Positions 12,501 through 26,900 of a DNA stretch of 64,000 nucleotides are shown here, piece after piece; positions within the stretch are counted from its first letter, which is position 1, and each line of letters opens with the position of its first letter. Under the pieces are notes generated by a model that did no database searches, was not told where the DNA came from, and saw nothing but the letters and a program-made list of their open reading frames with translations. The DNA comes from Temnothorax longispinosus (Eukaryota > Arthropoda > Insecta > Hymenoptera > Formicidae): assembly GCF_030848805.1 (NCBI RefSeq), contig NC_092361.1, positions 16,885,406 to 16,949,405 of the forward strand, read 5' to 3'. The translations under genes were made by a program, and so were the position numbers.

Positions 12501-13695
12501 AACCTCCCGAAATTCTTCTACCGTATCGTGTTAACGCCCATTTGTCCGGAGTTTAACGAAACAACGGACAAGAGGTTGTCGATCGTAAAGACTGATTGCC
12601 GTGCTAAAGTTCCCGTATACGTGTCGCAGTGGGTCAGTCGAAGGCCGGACGAACGTTAAGGGTCGCGCAACAAAGAACAGGCCCACGTCGTCTCGAACGT
12701 CGTACCAATTAGGAGGCCCATTGTTATGCGGGGTCGGTTCATCCTATTGGCGTCAACACGTGATATATATCGCGAGATATATTACCGCCCTTGTTTCGGG
12801 ACCTACATGCACGCGCGCGCGCGCGTCACGTCCCGTGAGTCATCTCACGGCTTTTAATCGGGCCTCGTTAACGTGAATAAACGCCACGCGGGTCTATGCA
12901 AACCCGCGCAAACCCATCGGCATCGTTAGCATCAACGACAGGTAAATATCGAAGCGCCAGCCTGAAATCGGAATCAGAATGTGCGAATCGCTGTCCGCGG
13001 AGTTAAGAGCTTTGATGCGCGTTACGCATTCTGACGGCTGATACACACCGATGAATAACCGGTTGCTCAATGAATGATCATTGAGCCCATGCTAATAACT
13101 AATTCATCGTGTTACGGGAGGACAGAGAAATGAAATCATATTTATGGCAGATATAATTGATAATTATGTTAGCACGAAAAATAGATTTAATAAATAAAAA
13201 TTTATTTCAACGATTATGTGGGACGTTTTCAGAAAATTACTTTTATAGTCGTGGGAAAGATATAATGTAACCGAGGAGTATATCAAGAACAGATAATAAA
13301 TTATCTGAGGATATTTTTTGAATAAAATGGTCGTAACCGAGCTGCTATATCTTTTAATGTTTGTCCAACAGTCAAACGTGAATTCGGTAACAACCTTGTT
13401 TCTCTTATAACCGTGCCTCACATCTGGACGCGATTATCTTCCTGTTATCTTACCCAAGGTTAGGTAGTCGCGTATTTGTTCTGCACCGTGTATTACTTTC
13501 TCTGCATTTCTGTCTTTGACCCTATCGAACTTCCCGTTTCTCTTCTACCTTCCCTTAAAGAACTTTCACAATGATTTCTCGTAGAATTGTGACGCGAAAA
13601 GTTTTCCTGGAATTTATTTCTTTACCTTCACCTACCTTTTTCTATTCTTATATTCTGTTAATATATTTCTAATCGATTCTCGTTAATTGTTCATT
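9528..13695. other. Non-coding DNA
   Basis: AT-rich DNA (9,530-9,990) passes into mixed sequence with CpG-rich patches near 10,000-11,300 and 11,640-12,200, then AT-rich again. G-rich purine repeats occur near 11,765-11,810. Open frames here are short, overlap on both strands and resemble no known protein. No RNA gene was recognised. Confidence 0.45.
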
Positions 13696-13804
13696 CCCTA
13701 TAAGCGCATAATATTCCTAGAATATTATATGAATATTAAATTATTTATTTAATATTCTAAGGATATACCAAATTAATATCAAATAATATTACGCGCTTAT
13801 AGGG
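13696..13804. mobile_element. Short palindromic MITE, 109 bp
   Basis: The left terminus CCCTATAAGCGCATAATATT (13696-13715) is matched by its reverse complement at 13785-13804 with a single difference. The interior is AT-rich and itself partly palindromic (GAATATTAAA ... TTTAATATTC). The symmetric, non-coding structure fits a small non-autonomous DNA transposon. The target duplication is unclear. Confidence 0.7.
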
Positions 13805-15560
13805 TTAGAATTGAAATTTTTATCTAAACGTTGTCTAAAAGAACAACGTTTCTTATTTGTTTTTGCTGTTTATGAGAAATACGATGAAAAGAATATAAGT
13901 ACGTTGCTTAGTAAAATTATTTGCAATTTTTAAATAGCACAAACAATATTTAAATATTTAATGACATTTTTTGTCGTTAAACATCAGATAGGTTTAATAA
14001 ATTGTTTTTTTAAGATAACAATTGTTTAAAATTGTTACAGGTATTGTTAAACGTCGACTTGAATGAAGTAAGTTGAATAGAAGAAAGACACCGCAATGTG
14101 CGTTGCTGTAACCGAAACCAAGACTGAAGAAGGTTATCTAGAAGATTTCTCAGTGCTGAGAAGGCGATAACGCGGGCCTGAATAAACAGTAACGCCTTTA
14201 CTTACATTAGGATGTGGGATAACACCAATTGGTGGTGAGTGGAACATATATTTCTGGGATATTACCTACGTGTTAGCAATATTAACCGCTTCAATAAATC
14301 ATGTATTCAGCCGGTTATAAACGGTGGCGAGCGTTATGTAGCATCCAATGATAACTACGTAATTAGGTATTACATATAATCACGTTATTACGTGTGTGCG
14401 TTTTAAATAATATCAAATGGAAAGCAAAGTTTAATTTCCAAGTTTTATTTTAGAATTTTCTAAGAACGGTAATAAATGTAAATAACAGTGTTTTATCTGT
14501 ATTATTCTTTTAAGTAGATATCCAAGTTTTTTAAATATCTTTGGGGGATGAACTTCTAATTTGTCTCTTCTGCATTCAGTACATTTCCATTTCCTATTTT
14601 TCAACGTCGGAATTAATTAGGTTGTCGTTAATTTAATATCAATACAAATCTCTAGCTTTCCATTTGAAAGGTAGCTAATCATCCGAAGGGATGTTTTCGT
14701 AACTGTGCGTGATTCTATGGAACGCGTAGGGCAAGGTCGTGGAATGATGGTATTTGGTCGGCGTCTCATTCTCAGTTATATCAGCGAGAATGATACGCGG
14801 TGTGCACGGTGGAAGATGGTAAAGTATCCAATGTTGGAGTGTGAGAGAAAGAGAATGTACGCGCGCTCAGAAGAGCGAGATGACAAGGAGGTGTAGAGAA
14901 AGAGAAAGAGCGACACGGATCAAGGATAGTCTTTGCCAAATACCAATATTTGCGACCGCCCTGTTGGTACCCCTGCTCGACTCGACCTAACCCGACTTAA
15001 CTCAACCGATCCGGCCGCAACTCACCTCCCGTTTACCCCCTTCTACCACCCCCTCTTCTTCCCTCCTCCACCTCCTCCTCATCGCCTGTTCACAAGCTGC
15101 CTGTGGAATTGGGAACCGCTTGACGCGCCGCGACCTTCAAAAATTGCTCGGTCTTGGTTACCACGAAGAGGAGAGTACAAAAACTAACGGCCATAACATA
15201 ATCCTCATGAAGAACCTGCGCCTTTAATATACCGTTCTTCAAACTTTATTCATTCATTCTGCATTATCTTCCTTTAACTCTTCAGTCATTCCTTCGTCTT
15301 ATCTTAAAACTAGGCTTGAAGTGCAATGACCTTGGGCAGGTGTGAGATGTCGAGATGTAAAATTTAAAGAAATTTCAAACAACTGTCAAAAGTGTTACAA
15401 CTACTTAATATATACCGAAAAGAATGGTCTCCTTGTTACTTCGATCGTACAATGGTATTTTTTTACTCGAGTCAGAAGAAAGTGCGTGGAAGATGGATAA
15501 GCCAGAAGTATAAATAAGTTATTATATGATTGGGCGGATTTATCCCAATCGGTTCTCCGT
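13805..15560. other. Non-coding DNA
   Basis: AT-rich DNA is followed by a pyrimidine-rich stretch near 15,000-15,090 (CCTCCTCC-type). Open frames at 14,705-14,896 and 14,933-15,187 show no domain and no splice context. Confidence 0.45.
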
Positions 15561-16545
15561 CTAAACATCATATAGCGACTATGAGCTGCGAAATTGTCCG
15601 CTCGTTCAACGGCGACAACCCAGATTGATTCCGGGCGTGTGCCGAATCGTACCCTGGCCTCGATTGGCTTTTCGCCCGCGGGCAACCAGGCGGAGAGTAG
15701 TGCCGGTCATATTACGTGGTGTGTCGCGACGGTTGGCGGTGCGGGCATCGAGCGCGGGTCGCGTCCGATGCAATAAATAATAATTAGGCGCTAATTAGCG
15801 GCGGCCATGTTGGCCGCCGGCAGTTGTTGGCGAGCCGCGGCAAGCGAGCGCCGCCGGGGAGGACAGGAGGAGGTTTTGGGGGCGAGAGGAGGACAGAGAG
15901 GGAAACGCGGGACGGTTGATGCGGCGAGGGTGGGCGAGGGTGGTTGCTCCCTGCGAGCGGAGGTAGGGAGGGAGGAAAGGGGGGGTTGGAAACGGGCGGT
16001 TTAATCACGTCACACACCGACGCGGTACATTGCCGGGGCGATAGTGCTCTCGCGTACCCCGAAGCACACGCCGATATCCATGCGCGCCTGTATCCACGCA
16101 TACGTGGGGGTGTACGCTTGTGAGGGTGTGCGCGAGCGCGCTTGCTTGTTCCGGACATGTTGACGATGTAGGGGCTAGCCTGTGCGGCCGTACGATAATA
16201 CAACGAGCACGAGGGCGGATAGTGGAATTGGGGGTAGCGGCGGAGAGAGAGGAAGATAGAGAGAAAGAGGGAGGGAGGAAGGGAGAAAAGGAGGAAGGGA
16301 GGGAGGGAATCTCGCAGGACGGTGGTATGCGGAGGAAGAGAGAGCGGCGGGGGTGAACGGGTGGAGGAGTAGTGCGAGGTGGTCGATTTCACGCGGTCGA
16401 TTGCTGGACCTGCAGCTCCACCCCCGTGGAGGCCGCTTTTGGCCATTCGCCGGCATACGCTCCCAGCATCGTCTTGCCGCCTCGCGAAGATTGTCCAACG
16501 ACCCTATGCACGCGCGCGCGCGCGATGCCGACAAATTTAGGTAAG
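15561..16545. other. CpG-rich island with purine repeats
   Basis: This is about 1 kb of strongly GC-rich DNA with many CpGs. It has GGGA/GGAA repeats at about 16,255-16,315 and a GC alternation at 16,511-16,523. It ends in TTTAG|GTAAGATAAG, a good donor-like match at about 16,537-16,542. Overlapping Pro/Ser-rich and Arg/Gly-rich frames on both strands are compositional. It could be the promoter and first exon of an untranslated or unseen transcript, but no coding exon was found. Confidence 0.35.
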
Positions 16546-19500
16546 ATAAGTACTTGTATACACTAATAAGTCCGTTAATCGTTGAATCTCTCCTGTTATT
16601 AAAATGCAGGACATTACAATTTTTAATTTTTAAAAGTCAAATAATCTGATGAAAAGAATATGAAAAGAAATACAATGATCTTGATAAATATATGTATATA
16701 TTATATATGGAACATAGATTATGATGTTAATAATTTTGGAGCTTCAACAAAAACCGTAATCAAGAAAAAGATTAAACACATAAATGTAAATAAGAAGTAT
16801 CTTCTCTGTTTTTTGTGCAAGAAATAATTTTGAGGAATTGATAGACCTTTCTTAATAAGAAATTATTCTATATGTTCGTGATTAGAAATAAGGTTTTGGT
16901 TTCTTGCCATCTGCATATTGGCCTTGCAAATAAAACATTACGCCAACAAGATGATCGAATGTTAAGCATTGCTTGTCACTTGCTAGGCGCGGGGCCTATC
17001 CTCGTTCAACGCTAAAAGAATTGTTAAACCAACGCGGACGTTTCTGCTTTTACCTGCGAATCGTGTGAAACTTTCGTCGCCAGAGTTTCTGCAAATATTG
17101 AAATTGGCCGCGGTGCCCGATGCGTGCTGCATTCCCCTTTGGAGGAAAGACTCGAGGTCTCACGTACGACGCCATTTGCGCGAATCCGTTTCCTTGCCAT
17201 TTGCGTCATCGTCGTGAAACGCCGAGGAAACTAGATAAAAGTCATGAAACCAAAATCAATTCGATATATATAGATAATTGGTAAAGTTACCGTAATATTA
17301 GGATTTATATATCATTGGCGGTAACACAATTATACCTAAGTGTTGATGAGTTCTCACACCCTGAGAACATTATCATCTCTCATTCCTCATCGTATTTCAC
17401 ACTCGCTGTAAATCTAACTTCAAATAACCGAGCTCATTATGAATTTAAAACTCATCACACGTACACCGAAAGCTAACCGGTGGACATTTTTACGAGCGGA
17501 AAACGTTTGTTAACGCGTCGACGATGAGGAAAGAGGGGAGCGAAGAGGTGGCGAGTGAATCGGTGGACTGAAAGGGATCCGGGGAGTGGCTACGGCCGCG
17601 TATCGTAATTCCGTCGCACATTACCATTTAGATTAGTTAGATTTGCAGGTAAACAGGACGCGCGCGGCGATCGCGGAGCACAAACACGAGCGAGCTTGCC
17701 GCCCCCGTTGACATTTTAATTTCATCGCGATAATTACTTTCAAACGGATGGCTTTTTAAGTAGATTAAAATATTCCCGTACCGCGCGCACGTCCACATTC
17801 GTATAATTAATGCACTTTCGGGCCGCGAGCGCGGCGACGGGGTGCGGATCGGGTGACAGAGGTTGAGGAAGCGGGGGCGGCGGACGGGGGCTCGGGGTCA
17901 AACCAGGACCGGACGATATATTCGTCTGGCGATATATCGCCATTCGTTGGACGAGTTTTAACGGGCGCCACGTTCATACGCGCGAGTGATTTTAACTCGA
18001 TTTTAATTCGGCGTCATACAGCCAGTTGCGCGAATTTCATTATCGTTATTGCAGTCGCGAAATAAAATCGTCGGGGGCACGCCAATGAAACAATGACACC
18101 TCTGCCGTTCATTATATTTAGTTATTGGCATCTTATTTGCGGATTGCTGAAGATTAAAAGATATACAGTGTGATTTTATTTATGTTAGATATGAAGATAT
18201 TTATTTCTATAAAATTATCACAAACATGTTTTAAGAAGAATTTTTATTAAGATAATGATATAATTAACTGAACCTAGTTATCGTAAAATCACTGCTAAAA
18301 TGTAAAACAGTAACTGTCCGAAAAACATACAACCAACATTTTTTTCGAGATGGTACATTTTATTCTTCTTAAATAGAACTATCATAAAGAGATCCCTTTT
18401 AAAGATTTCGTTAGGAAGCATTGCATTTTTAACATTGAGCACTTGGTTGAAGTTGTACTCGCAACGAATATTAGACACCAAATCATCCGTGAAATGGCCG
18501 ATAGAAAATATGAGACAATTATTGCGTTTACCAATAAACAGTTTTGTTTATCCAATCGGTGCTGTTTCCGCACTCCAACGATCTCCATGCTCATCCACCG
18601 GGATTTGTATCTCCGCTTTTTTCATCGCTACTTTTTTTTGCTTCGATAACCATGCGATGAAACGGGCTATTGGCAGAGAAGGGGGGAGAAGAGGGGAAAG
18701 AGAGAAAGAGAGAGACAGAGTTTTGTTCGATAAATAATCGTTTTTCGTCATACGATCTTGTTAAAGAAAATCACTTACAATTAGTTAGCGTCGCGAGAAA
18801 ATATTTAGATTTTATATACATATAATATGAGACATATTAAAAGATAAAGAAGGAATATATTTTTTTGTTAACATCGACCATCAACTATAATTAATTCGAG
18901 AGTTTGTTTTTAACAATTTCATTATTAACAGAGGATCGAAGAAGAATAGATAGACGTACAGACATGTTTATTGATATCGTAACAATAATTGATATAAAAC
19001 GGTCTAGTTCTTCGCGAAGAACGTTCACACATAATCTTGACAATTATTATCGGCGATCAATTCCCATGATTCAAATCCAACAAATTGATGTCGTCAGTCG
19101 TGTGGCGGCTGTTGTATGGGGATGGTTTAAAGCCAGGACCCCTTCCCACCTTCTCCTAAGGGATATGGCGGAAGAGGTTTCGCGACAGACGGGCTGCAGC
19201 TCGTGTAAACAATGGCACCACCTCCTTCGGGGAGGCCAGGCGTAGGTGGACGGGCACGCGTGTGCACGCGCGCGCGTGTGCGTGAGGTGCTTATTGGGTC
19301 CGTCGGGGGTGGGGTGCGCAGAAACAACCCTCTGGCCAAACATCGCAACATCAATCAGCACCAGTCACTCGAGCGCGGACCATTGGCGCCAACATTGCGA
19401 TATTGCCTGCATTTACATTTGACTAGGAAAAAGATAATGGTGGTGCGATAGTATTGAACAACGGTTGACCGAGCGGCCAGGTTAGATTTAAAGTTTCAGA

Positions 19501-21320
19501 TTCGAAGCTTACGGAAGCTAATTATCGCGATGTTTCAGTCTGATTGCGTGCGTCTGTGCGTGCATGTGGCGACAGAATACGCCGGGAAATTTCATTGAAA
19601 AATTCACGCAATTACAAATTTCGCAATCGATTTTGCAAAATCGCGGAATACGATAAACTTGCGTGCGGGATTGTGCGGGAATGTAATTGTGCAATTTTCC
19701 GTTCGCTTAATCGTTACGGGAGAATAAATTGAAGTACGATGAGGAATGTAAATAATGCATATTTATCAAACGCGGCGAAAATCATATAACAACTAATTAC
19801 GAATCGCCTGACGTTAAAGGACGTTTGCGTATAACGGCAACAAATTGATATTACGCGACACGTTTGTGTTGAATTGACATTTACGAGTAGAGACGTACTA
19901 ACCGCGCCCCAGTTACGCCACTGGCATTTCAAATAGCCTAAGGACATCCTCTGGGTGCCGTACAGATATCCTCCGAGGAATATCCCGGAACATTAAAAGA
20001 GCGAACAATAGCGCGTATCCTCTGTGCGCTCGAGTAAACTGAATGAGATATCCTAGAATTGCCCTTAATATTTCGGGAATACTTTATAGGGGAAGATATT
20101 ACACTTTGAAAGAATAAATATAGCGTTACAAATACTTCTATGGGTTATAATGGAATTTATTACTTTTGATGAGAAAAATGTACTATCCATTGAATTATTT
20201 GCCAACGTTTTTTCTTTTTTTATTGAAAGATTCGTTGATAGCTCGTTTCGGATGAAAAGTAACCGGCTCTGTTTTGCATAGCATTAGCCCATATTATTGT
20301 AAGCCGACACACTTAATTCTCACCCTAACACGCGCCCTAACGATTTAAGCTCCTGCATGCCCCTTTGCTTCGACGATTCAACTGACACGCCACTCGATGT
20401 GACACATCGAGTTCTGTAATATCTTCAGAGAATTTAAGCACTTTGAACTACGCGAAAACATTTAATGCAATTCTTTTCTTGAGAATATTAATTTTTGATG
20501 AGTGGAAAATATTTATATTTATAACTAAATCATTATATGTTGTTATACATTATCATGGTATTTAAGTTACATGGTAGCATCTTTTTATTATTTGAAAAGT
20601 AAATAAAAACGCACTTATTTCTTCGTGCGTGTTCGGTCGATGCATCGCTTCGTTCCGCACGTGACACTAAACAACCGACTGTTTCTTCCCCACGGGTGAT
20701 ACCAGGCAATCAGCTGAGCTTTCGACCCCCTGCTCGCCGCTATGACGTAGATGAAGATGGTAGATCCACTGTTGTCGTAGTGAGTCAGTATTTGGACAAG
20801 AGCCCCGTGCTCCTTTGCCAACGTGCGATTCAACTTTTAACAGCTTACACCCCGGGATGTCGTTTTTGCAAGCAGTGCGCCGCCAGAGAAGGCCTGCTGC
20901 ATACATCAGTTATGCTCAACTGAAGATGCTGGTAATACTGCAGAAATCCTTGTAATACGAAGAGCAATTGACACAAATACGTGATGAGGGTTCAAAGCTA
21001 CGAGATGCTAAAGTCACATGATGGAGAACACCCTGAGACTCTTGGTATACGCTTATTTACATGTACGATCTTATGATTGCAATCAAAAGCTCTTGAATTT
21101 CTAGGAAGAACGTATCAAGAGATAAATAGAAAAGGATCATTTAGGATTTGTTACTCATGTGTGTGCAGTTTATTTAGATTAAATTTGAAAGACGACCAAA
21201 TTTTTTTACATCCGAAAAGATGCATCGAAGAATACAAGAGTACGAATTACAGGGATCTAATTTCGAGTTAATGCACCATCCACTTATAATGTTACAGCCG
21301 ATGGAGAAGCGTCGACCGAG
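16546..21320. other. Non-coding DNA
   Basis: AT-rich stretches alternate with GC-rich patches near 17,500-17,940 and 19,130-19,330, the latter containing a CGCGCG/GTGTGC run. No protein-like frame, tRNA or rRNA was recognised. Confidence 0.45.
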
Positions 21321-23940
21321 TTAATACTGTGCAACTACTTCCTCGCAAACTTACATCCAACGCGCCGGCACCCACCTCCCATCTCTCACCCTCCCACCCC
21401 CCGCGCCGTTGGATATTCCTCCTCAGCACTCCGATCAAAGCCCCTCGGGCCCTCAGTGTAGACGTTGCAGGCCGTGAGCGAGCTCGCGCGCGCGCGCGTA
21501 CACACACGCACACGTGCGCAGAGATGCAGCACACTCGCCGTCTCGCGTACCTGCCGGGAATAGATTAGGCGTGTGTTGGCGCATTGTCGTAGGGACACAT
21601 GTAGGCTCTAAGTAGGTTGCGTGTGTTAGTTGCGCAAACATGTCTGCAGCGTTGTCAGGCGGGCAGGAAATTACGTCCGCCTTTAGCCGCTCTCTATATT
21701 ACGCCACCCCCGGGTACACCCGCTCTCCCACGCGCATGCATATACGTACCCACACACACACATACTCAGACAAGACATATACACGCCTAACTCTTGCGCA
21801 CCGTCACGTTCTGGCGAGGTTTATGTATGCGTATGTGTGTCCGCACGTACGTGTACGAGCGCACAAACCCACCCGGTCTCAGGACGAGGCGGGGGCCTCG
21901 TACCTATCTACCTACCTGCCTGAACCGGAGATATGTGTGTACACAGGCGTGTGTACCGCGCGGTATGGCAGAGATACCTCGGGCTAACAATAATGCGACT
22001 AGTTGCAAATGGGACGGATACCCGTATACCTGCCGACGTGACGACGTGTAAGATGGCAGCGGCATATGACGCCACCTCGAGATCCCGCGAGATCGGCACG
22101 TGGACGTGGAGCGCCATTAGCGTCCAGATATCGTGCCGCGATATCATGACGGCTCGCTGTCATGACATCGGATGTCGGCGTATAATGTAATCGTGAGGAA
22201 AACGAATAGCGCAAATGTGAAATTTAACGGTATTGCGCTACGACGATTAGGTTGAATGCAAATGGAGAACACAGACGTATTACGTAGAACATAGTTCGTG
22301 GATAATACGAGATGTCGTAAAGAATCGCGTTCTTTTTGTATTCATATCCAACTTGATATCGAGTCATACCTTTACTTTCTTTAATACCTTCAAATCATAT
22401 TGCGGACATTACGTTTCTAAGTATTAGGTACGCGTATCTGTGTCGAAATGAAGACATCAACATTAATTGCGTGACGTAATCAATATCAATGCAGAAATGA
22501 TTTTTTAATGCTCCAGTATTGTTGGTAAGAGATCTGCCGTTCTCGGTCGCCGCCGATATCGATTGACAACTTTTTTAGGACGATCGATCGACGGGACCTG
22601 GTTACCGGTCTAGGACATCAAACTGATCAAACTAGCTCGCCTCTCGCGCGCGTCGGCGTCGACGAATCACGGCAGATTTCCGCAGGTGCTCGAAAAGATG
22701 GACGTTCTCTTCATAGTCCTTTTATCCGCGCCGTCGACTCTGGTGCCTACCATTGAATCATTGAACATCTTATGCGGGCGTGCACGGGCCCGTCCAAACA
22801 TTTCGGACAGCCTAAGGAAACACATTTGCCTGCGGGCAAACACGCCGCGCGGCGAGTTGCGTCTTGTCGCGCAGCCTCCGGCTCCAAAGTGGAACGCAGA
22901 ATGTGTCTGGGACTCTGTTTGCACTGCAGGACAATATTCCGAGTCTTTTAAAGGACGAGGAGAAAGAGAGAGAGAGCGCGCGGTGTTATTGCGTTTTCTC
23001 TACGCGCGCGATCCCCTTTTCTTCCTTTCGCAGCGTTATCGCCACCTTTACTTCCGCTTTACGGATCTAAGCGCATTAGATGATTTTTCTTTTGATGTTT
23101 ACGTGGAAGGCACCAAATTAAATATCGTTATTTTTTATTTATAATTTACATAAGTAATTATATCTCTTTTGCAACTTGAAAATAGAAGGAAGGTATCTGC
23201 GCATTTCATCTCTTCTGCAAAGTCACAAAATAATTTCGGTGCTTTTCGAAGATATTAAAAAGAAGAATCCTCTTTGTCGATCTTCTATTGTATTATATGG
23301 GTCGAGTTGGCTGCGTTTGAAACCTTGAATTTTATAATACGCTATCAACGGTACGTATATCTTAATTTCATAAAGAGATATGCGTTTCCGTTACAATCTG
23401 ATTTATTCTCGCACAACGCATGACTACGTGTGCAGCGTGTGCTGCTTGGCCAGCAACCGCGGGACGAGGAAAAGGAGACGAAGAAACGTATGCAAAATTA
23501 AAGAGGCGCGGGAAGGCGAGAGGCACGATGCGCGCACCAACGGCGAGTTAACGTGACCTCTCTTCGTACTTGCCGGGAATTCCCCTTCTGCTCCCCGCCT
23601 ATCAGCCGGCGACACCGAAATCCTCTGGTGCGGCGGGAAGTCGTTAGGCGTTTTCCGACGCGAGATAAAATTCCGGGAAGCACGTTGGAACGACTCTCCG
23701 CGCGCTCCACGGGGCTACGGGTATTGTTTTAACGTGTTTGAGTCAAATATTGACGCAAGTTGGGCTCGCGAGGCGGCCCGGAACGAAACGCTCGCGGAAC
23801 AAGATGAGACGGAACGACCCACATAGCGTCCACGTCTCGGAGAACCGAGAACCGAGAACGCGCCGCGCCGCGCCGCGCCGCGCCGCGCCGCCTTCTTCGT
23901 AACGAAAGAGAGGCAGAGACGTAACGAGGGAAAGAAAAAT
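21321..23940. other. CpG-rich non-coding stretch with simple repeats
   Basis: This GC-rich stretch carries a (GC)n/(CA)n run near 21,484-21,516, dispersed CA/TG repeats to ~21,960, and (CGCCG)6 at 23,861-23,890. Several overlapping frames are compositional. No gene was recognised. Confidence 0.45.
23861..23890. repeat. (CGCCG)6 tandem repeat
   Basis: Six perfect copies of a 5-bp CGCCG unit lie inside a CpG-rich patch. They are followed by a pyrimidine (CTTT/CTCT) tract at ~23,950-23,995. Confidence 0.85.
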
Positions 23941-26900
23941 AGTTTTCCTTCATTTTTCTTCTTCTCTCTCTTTCTCTCTCTTTCGCTTTCTTCAGGCGTT
24001 TTCCATCACCGTTGCTTGTGCGAGGTTACTGCCATCGGAATGTGTCGCATAATGCACAGGTTTTCTCTATATCGCTTACAATCGTGTTTGACTTTCTACA
24101 ACAGATAGGGTTAAAGCCGAAGACTTAAGAAAGGAGTGATTTTTTTTAGCTTTTATCGAGACATCGCTGACTTCATTCTCGTTGTGTAGAAGACACCATC
24201 GACTATGTTCTATTATCGGTTCCATGAAGGCGCTTTTCGAATCACTCAATTATTTCACATCCTTCCTCGCTCATATCCTGTCAAACAATCGCGACCGGGA
24301 ACGCGCTTCGGACGGGAAATTACCACGTCTAGATCATCAAATCCCACGAACAATGTGCGCTGCACGACGTGAGTCTCGGGAAACTCCAAAATGCAAGTTA
24401 CGTGCGTCATCTTCGATTTCTGAGATTCTTAAATTATGCCACTTTATTTTAATTAATTAAAATTTTATTAAATTAGGTTTTATAAAATTGAAAAAAACCT
24501 ATAAAATATAACAGCATGATAAAAAAATTATAGAATATAATAGTATAAAATTATTTCCATACATACATTTTTACATCTTTATTTTATGAACTTTATTAAA
24601 GAATAATTTTTTGTATTAAATTTCTGTATAATTTTTTAAAGTATTCGTAAAGTATTCGAACTTTTACTGTTTTGTTAAGTACTGTTATTACACTCACCCT
24701 TTTTTGAAACGAGCGTTTAAATTGACATGTGACGGCGTTATTACTTCTTGAGGCCTCGCGAGTACTCGTGCGACAGCCATTGCCGTTAGAATACGAAGAG
24801 AAAAGCAGATCGGAGGAGATCCAGGGCGCGTAAACCGCTTTGGCTCTCATAAAATCTCATAACCCCGGGGCGAGCGGCGGCGTGTAGCCTCGGATTCGAA
24901 ATAGAAGAGGGGTCGATATATACGATGGGGTATCCCTGAGAAGAAAGCGAGAGACAGCGAGGAGGACTCGTTCTATGGCGACGAAAGGGCAGCAGCGCCG
25001 ACGTTGTTGTAGCCTGCGGTGAATTTTCAATGGGGCACCATAGGGCCCCCGTGGGGGAACGTTTGTTTGGACTTCGGATCGCGTCTTTTTGCCGGAACCC
25101 CGGGATTCCGTCGCGTGTACACCCGCATGGAAATCTATGTTGTTTAGCGGGGGTGTGCTTCTGCAACGTGTCGCTCGCGTTAGCGAATAGAATTTTAAAC
25201 AGGAAACAACGGATGAAAAAAGATGAAAAAGGTTTAATATTTAGTTTAATTCGATTTTTAAAACATTTTGTCGTGTCTGAAAGTTAGAAATCAGGTTGGT
25301 TTTCACAGAGAAGCAACATATTTTTGTATTGAATAATTTTATATTTAAAAATTTGCTTATTATATTATATTATGTTATATCACAGTACGCAATGTCGCGC
25401 GCTATAACGTGACGAATCACATTCGGTGATGAGATAATCCAGTTTTTAAATTTTCGATTTTTTATTCACCGATATTAATTATCAGTGATGATGCGACACA
25501 TCAGGGTTGTCATACCTTCGTGTCCTTGTCAAAAATGGGCGACAGTTTTATAATGTCCATGCCAGAGAAGAGTGGCGTGACAGAAGACTTTTATGAATGA
25601 GATCCGTCTGTAAAGGATCCAGGCGCCAACGAAATCTCGATTCACTGGGCAACGAGTGTGACACCAGTCAGCGGTCATTCTCCTCGGCTATTTCTTGACC
25701 ATTGCACGGCATTTAGGTGCCGTTTATCCCGAACATTTTCCGAAGTTTGAATGCCCGTGTAACACACTGTAAACATTTTGCCGTTGGCGGCACACAGCCG
25801 AATACAAGGAAGGGGGAAGGGGCAGAGAGGTAAAAGCGGGTAGCAGTGGGCTTTCGATGCAATTCTAAACCGGTGGACGACATTGTGCCTAATGTTTGGA
25901 CATGTGTTCCGCCTCGGTCACGCCTTTTGTTATCATTTTTCATGCACGTTTGTCCGCTTAAAATGTTGTTTTAGCGCTCGCGCCATCACAGTCATCAGGG
26001 TTGTTCGCAAACGGCTTGACACGAGCCGACGTCGTCAATGAGATTCACCGTCTTGTTGATTCTTACGTCAAAAGATATCTTATCTAACTTCGACTTTTTT
26101 CGGAAATTTACTCCGGAGTACTGTATGATTTTCTAATAATGTAACACTTGGCTTCTATATACAAGATTCTGTTTCGAAATTTCCGTCATTTTTTGAGAAA
26201 TTAAATTAAATATAAATTATAATAGTAATGATCGTATGCTTATATTGTCACTTGCATAAGTATCTTGTATATTGTTCTGAATCAGTTAATATTAGTCTGT
26301 CCAAATATTTTGCAAGTCACCTAGTTATGAAGAAATCTATAAAGCTAAATTAAAGTTCCACTTTTTCTATGTGACAAACAGCTTTTAGAACTATTAAACT
26401 TTCCTCGACGATCGGAAGTGCCGGACAAAATTCTCACAGGTTTGCTCATTTTCCGCGTGCTATTGCCGTCCGACGTCGATATATCATTCCGTAACGTATA
26501 CATCCTTTCAGGCACCACGCCCCAACGATATACGATCGACATTAGTCTCGTAAGAGTGCTAGCGACGAAATTGCACGATCAGGGACTGGTAGAGGGGCGT
26601 TATGCTTTGAATACTGACATTTCCTAGGGGCGGTTTGGGCGGCGTAGGGGTATTCATCGAGTAACAGACAGCTCCGACAGATTGGCTGGGAAAGACTCTA
26701 TAGATCGATTGTCGATAACACAATTTTTTATCAGACAACCAAAAATTTATTTGAGTCATGTTGAAAATTTTATGTAAAAATAAATCGTTAAAATATTTTA
26801 ATCTGTCATATTAATTATTCTTATCTGATCGTTGATAAAAATTAATAATACAGTATCGAAAGACGTTAAGTTTAAAGTGTAATTTTGTTATATTAATTGC

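Noticed and set aside
15784..16446. 220-codon reverse-strand Pro/Ser-rich frame
   Set aside because: Translation of GC-rich purine/pyrimidine repeats; equally long frames overlap on both strands, so it reflects composition.
19461..19535. tRNA-like stretch (TGACCGAGCGG and GATTCGAAGCT)
   Set aside because: Both boxes deviate from consensus and no acceptor stem pairs across it.
20615..20906. Frames on both strands around a moderate-GC block
   Set aside because: No known motif, overlapping frames on both strands, no splice signals that extend them.
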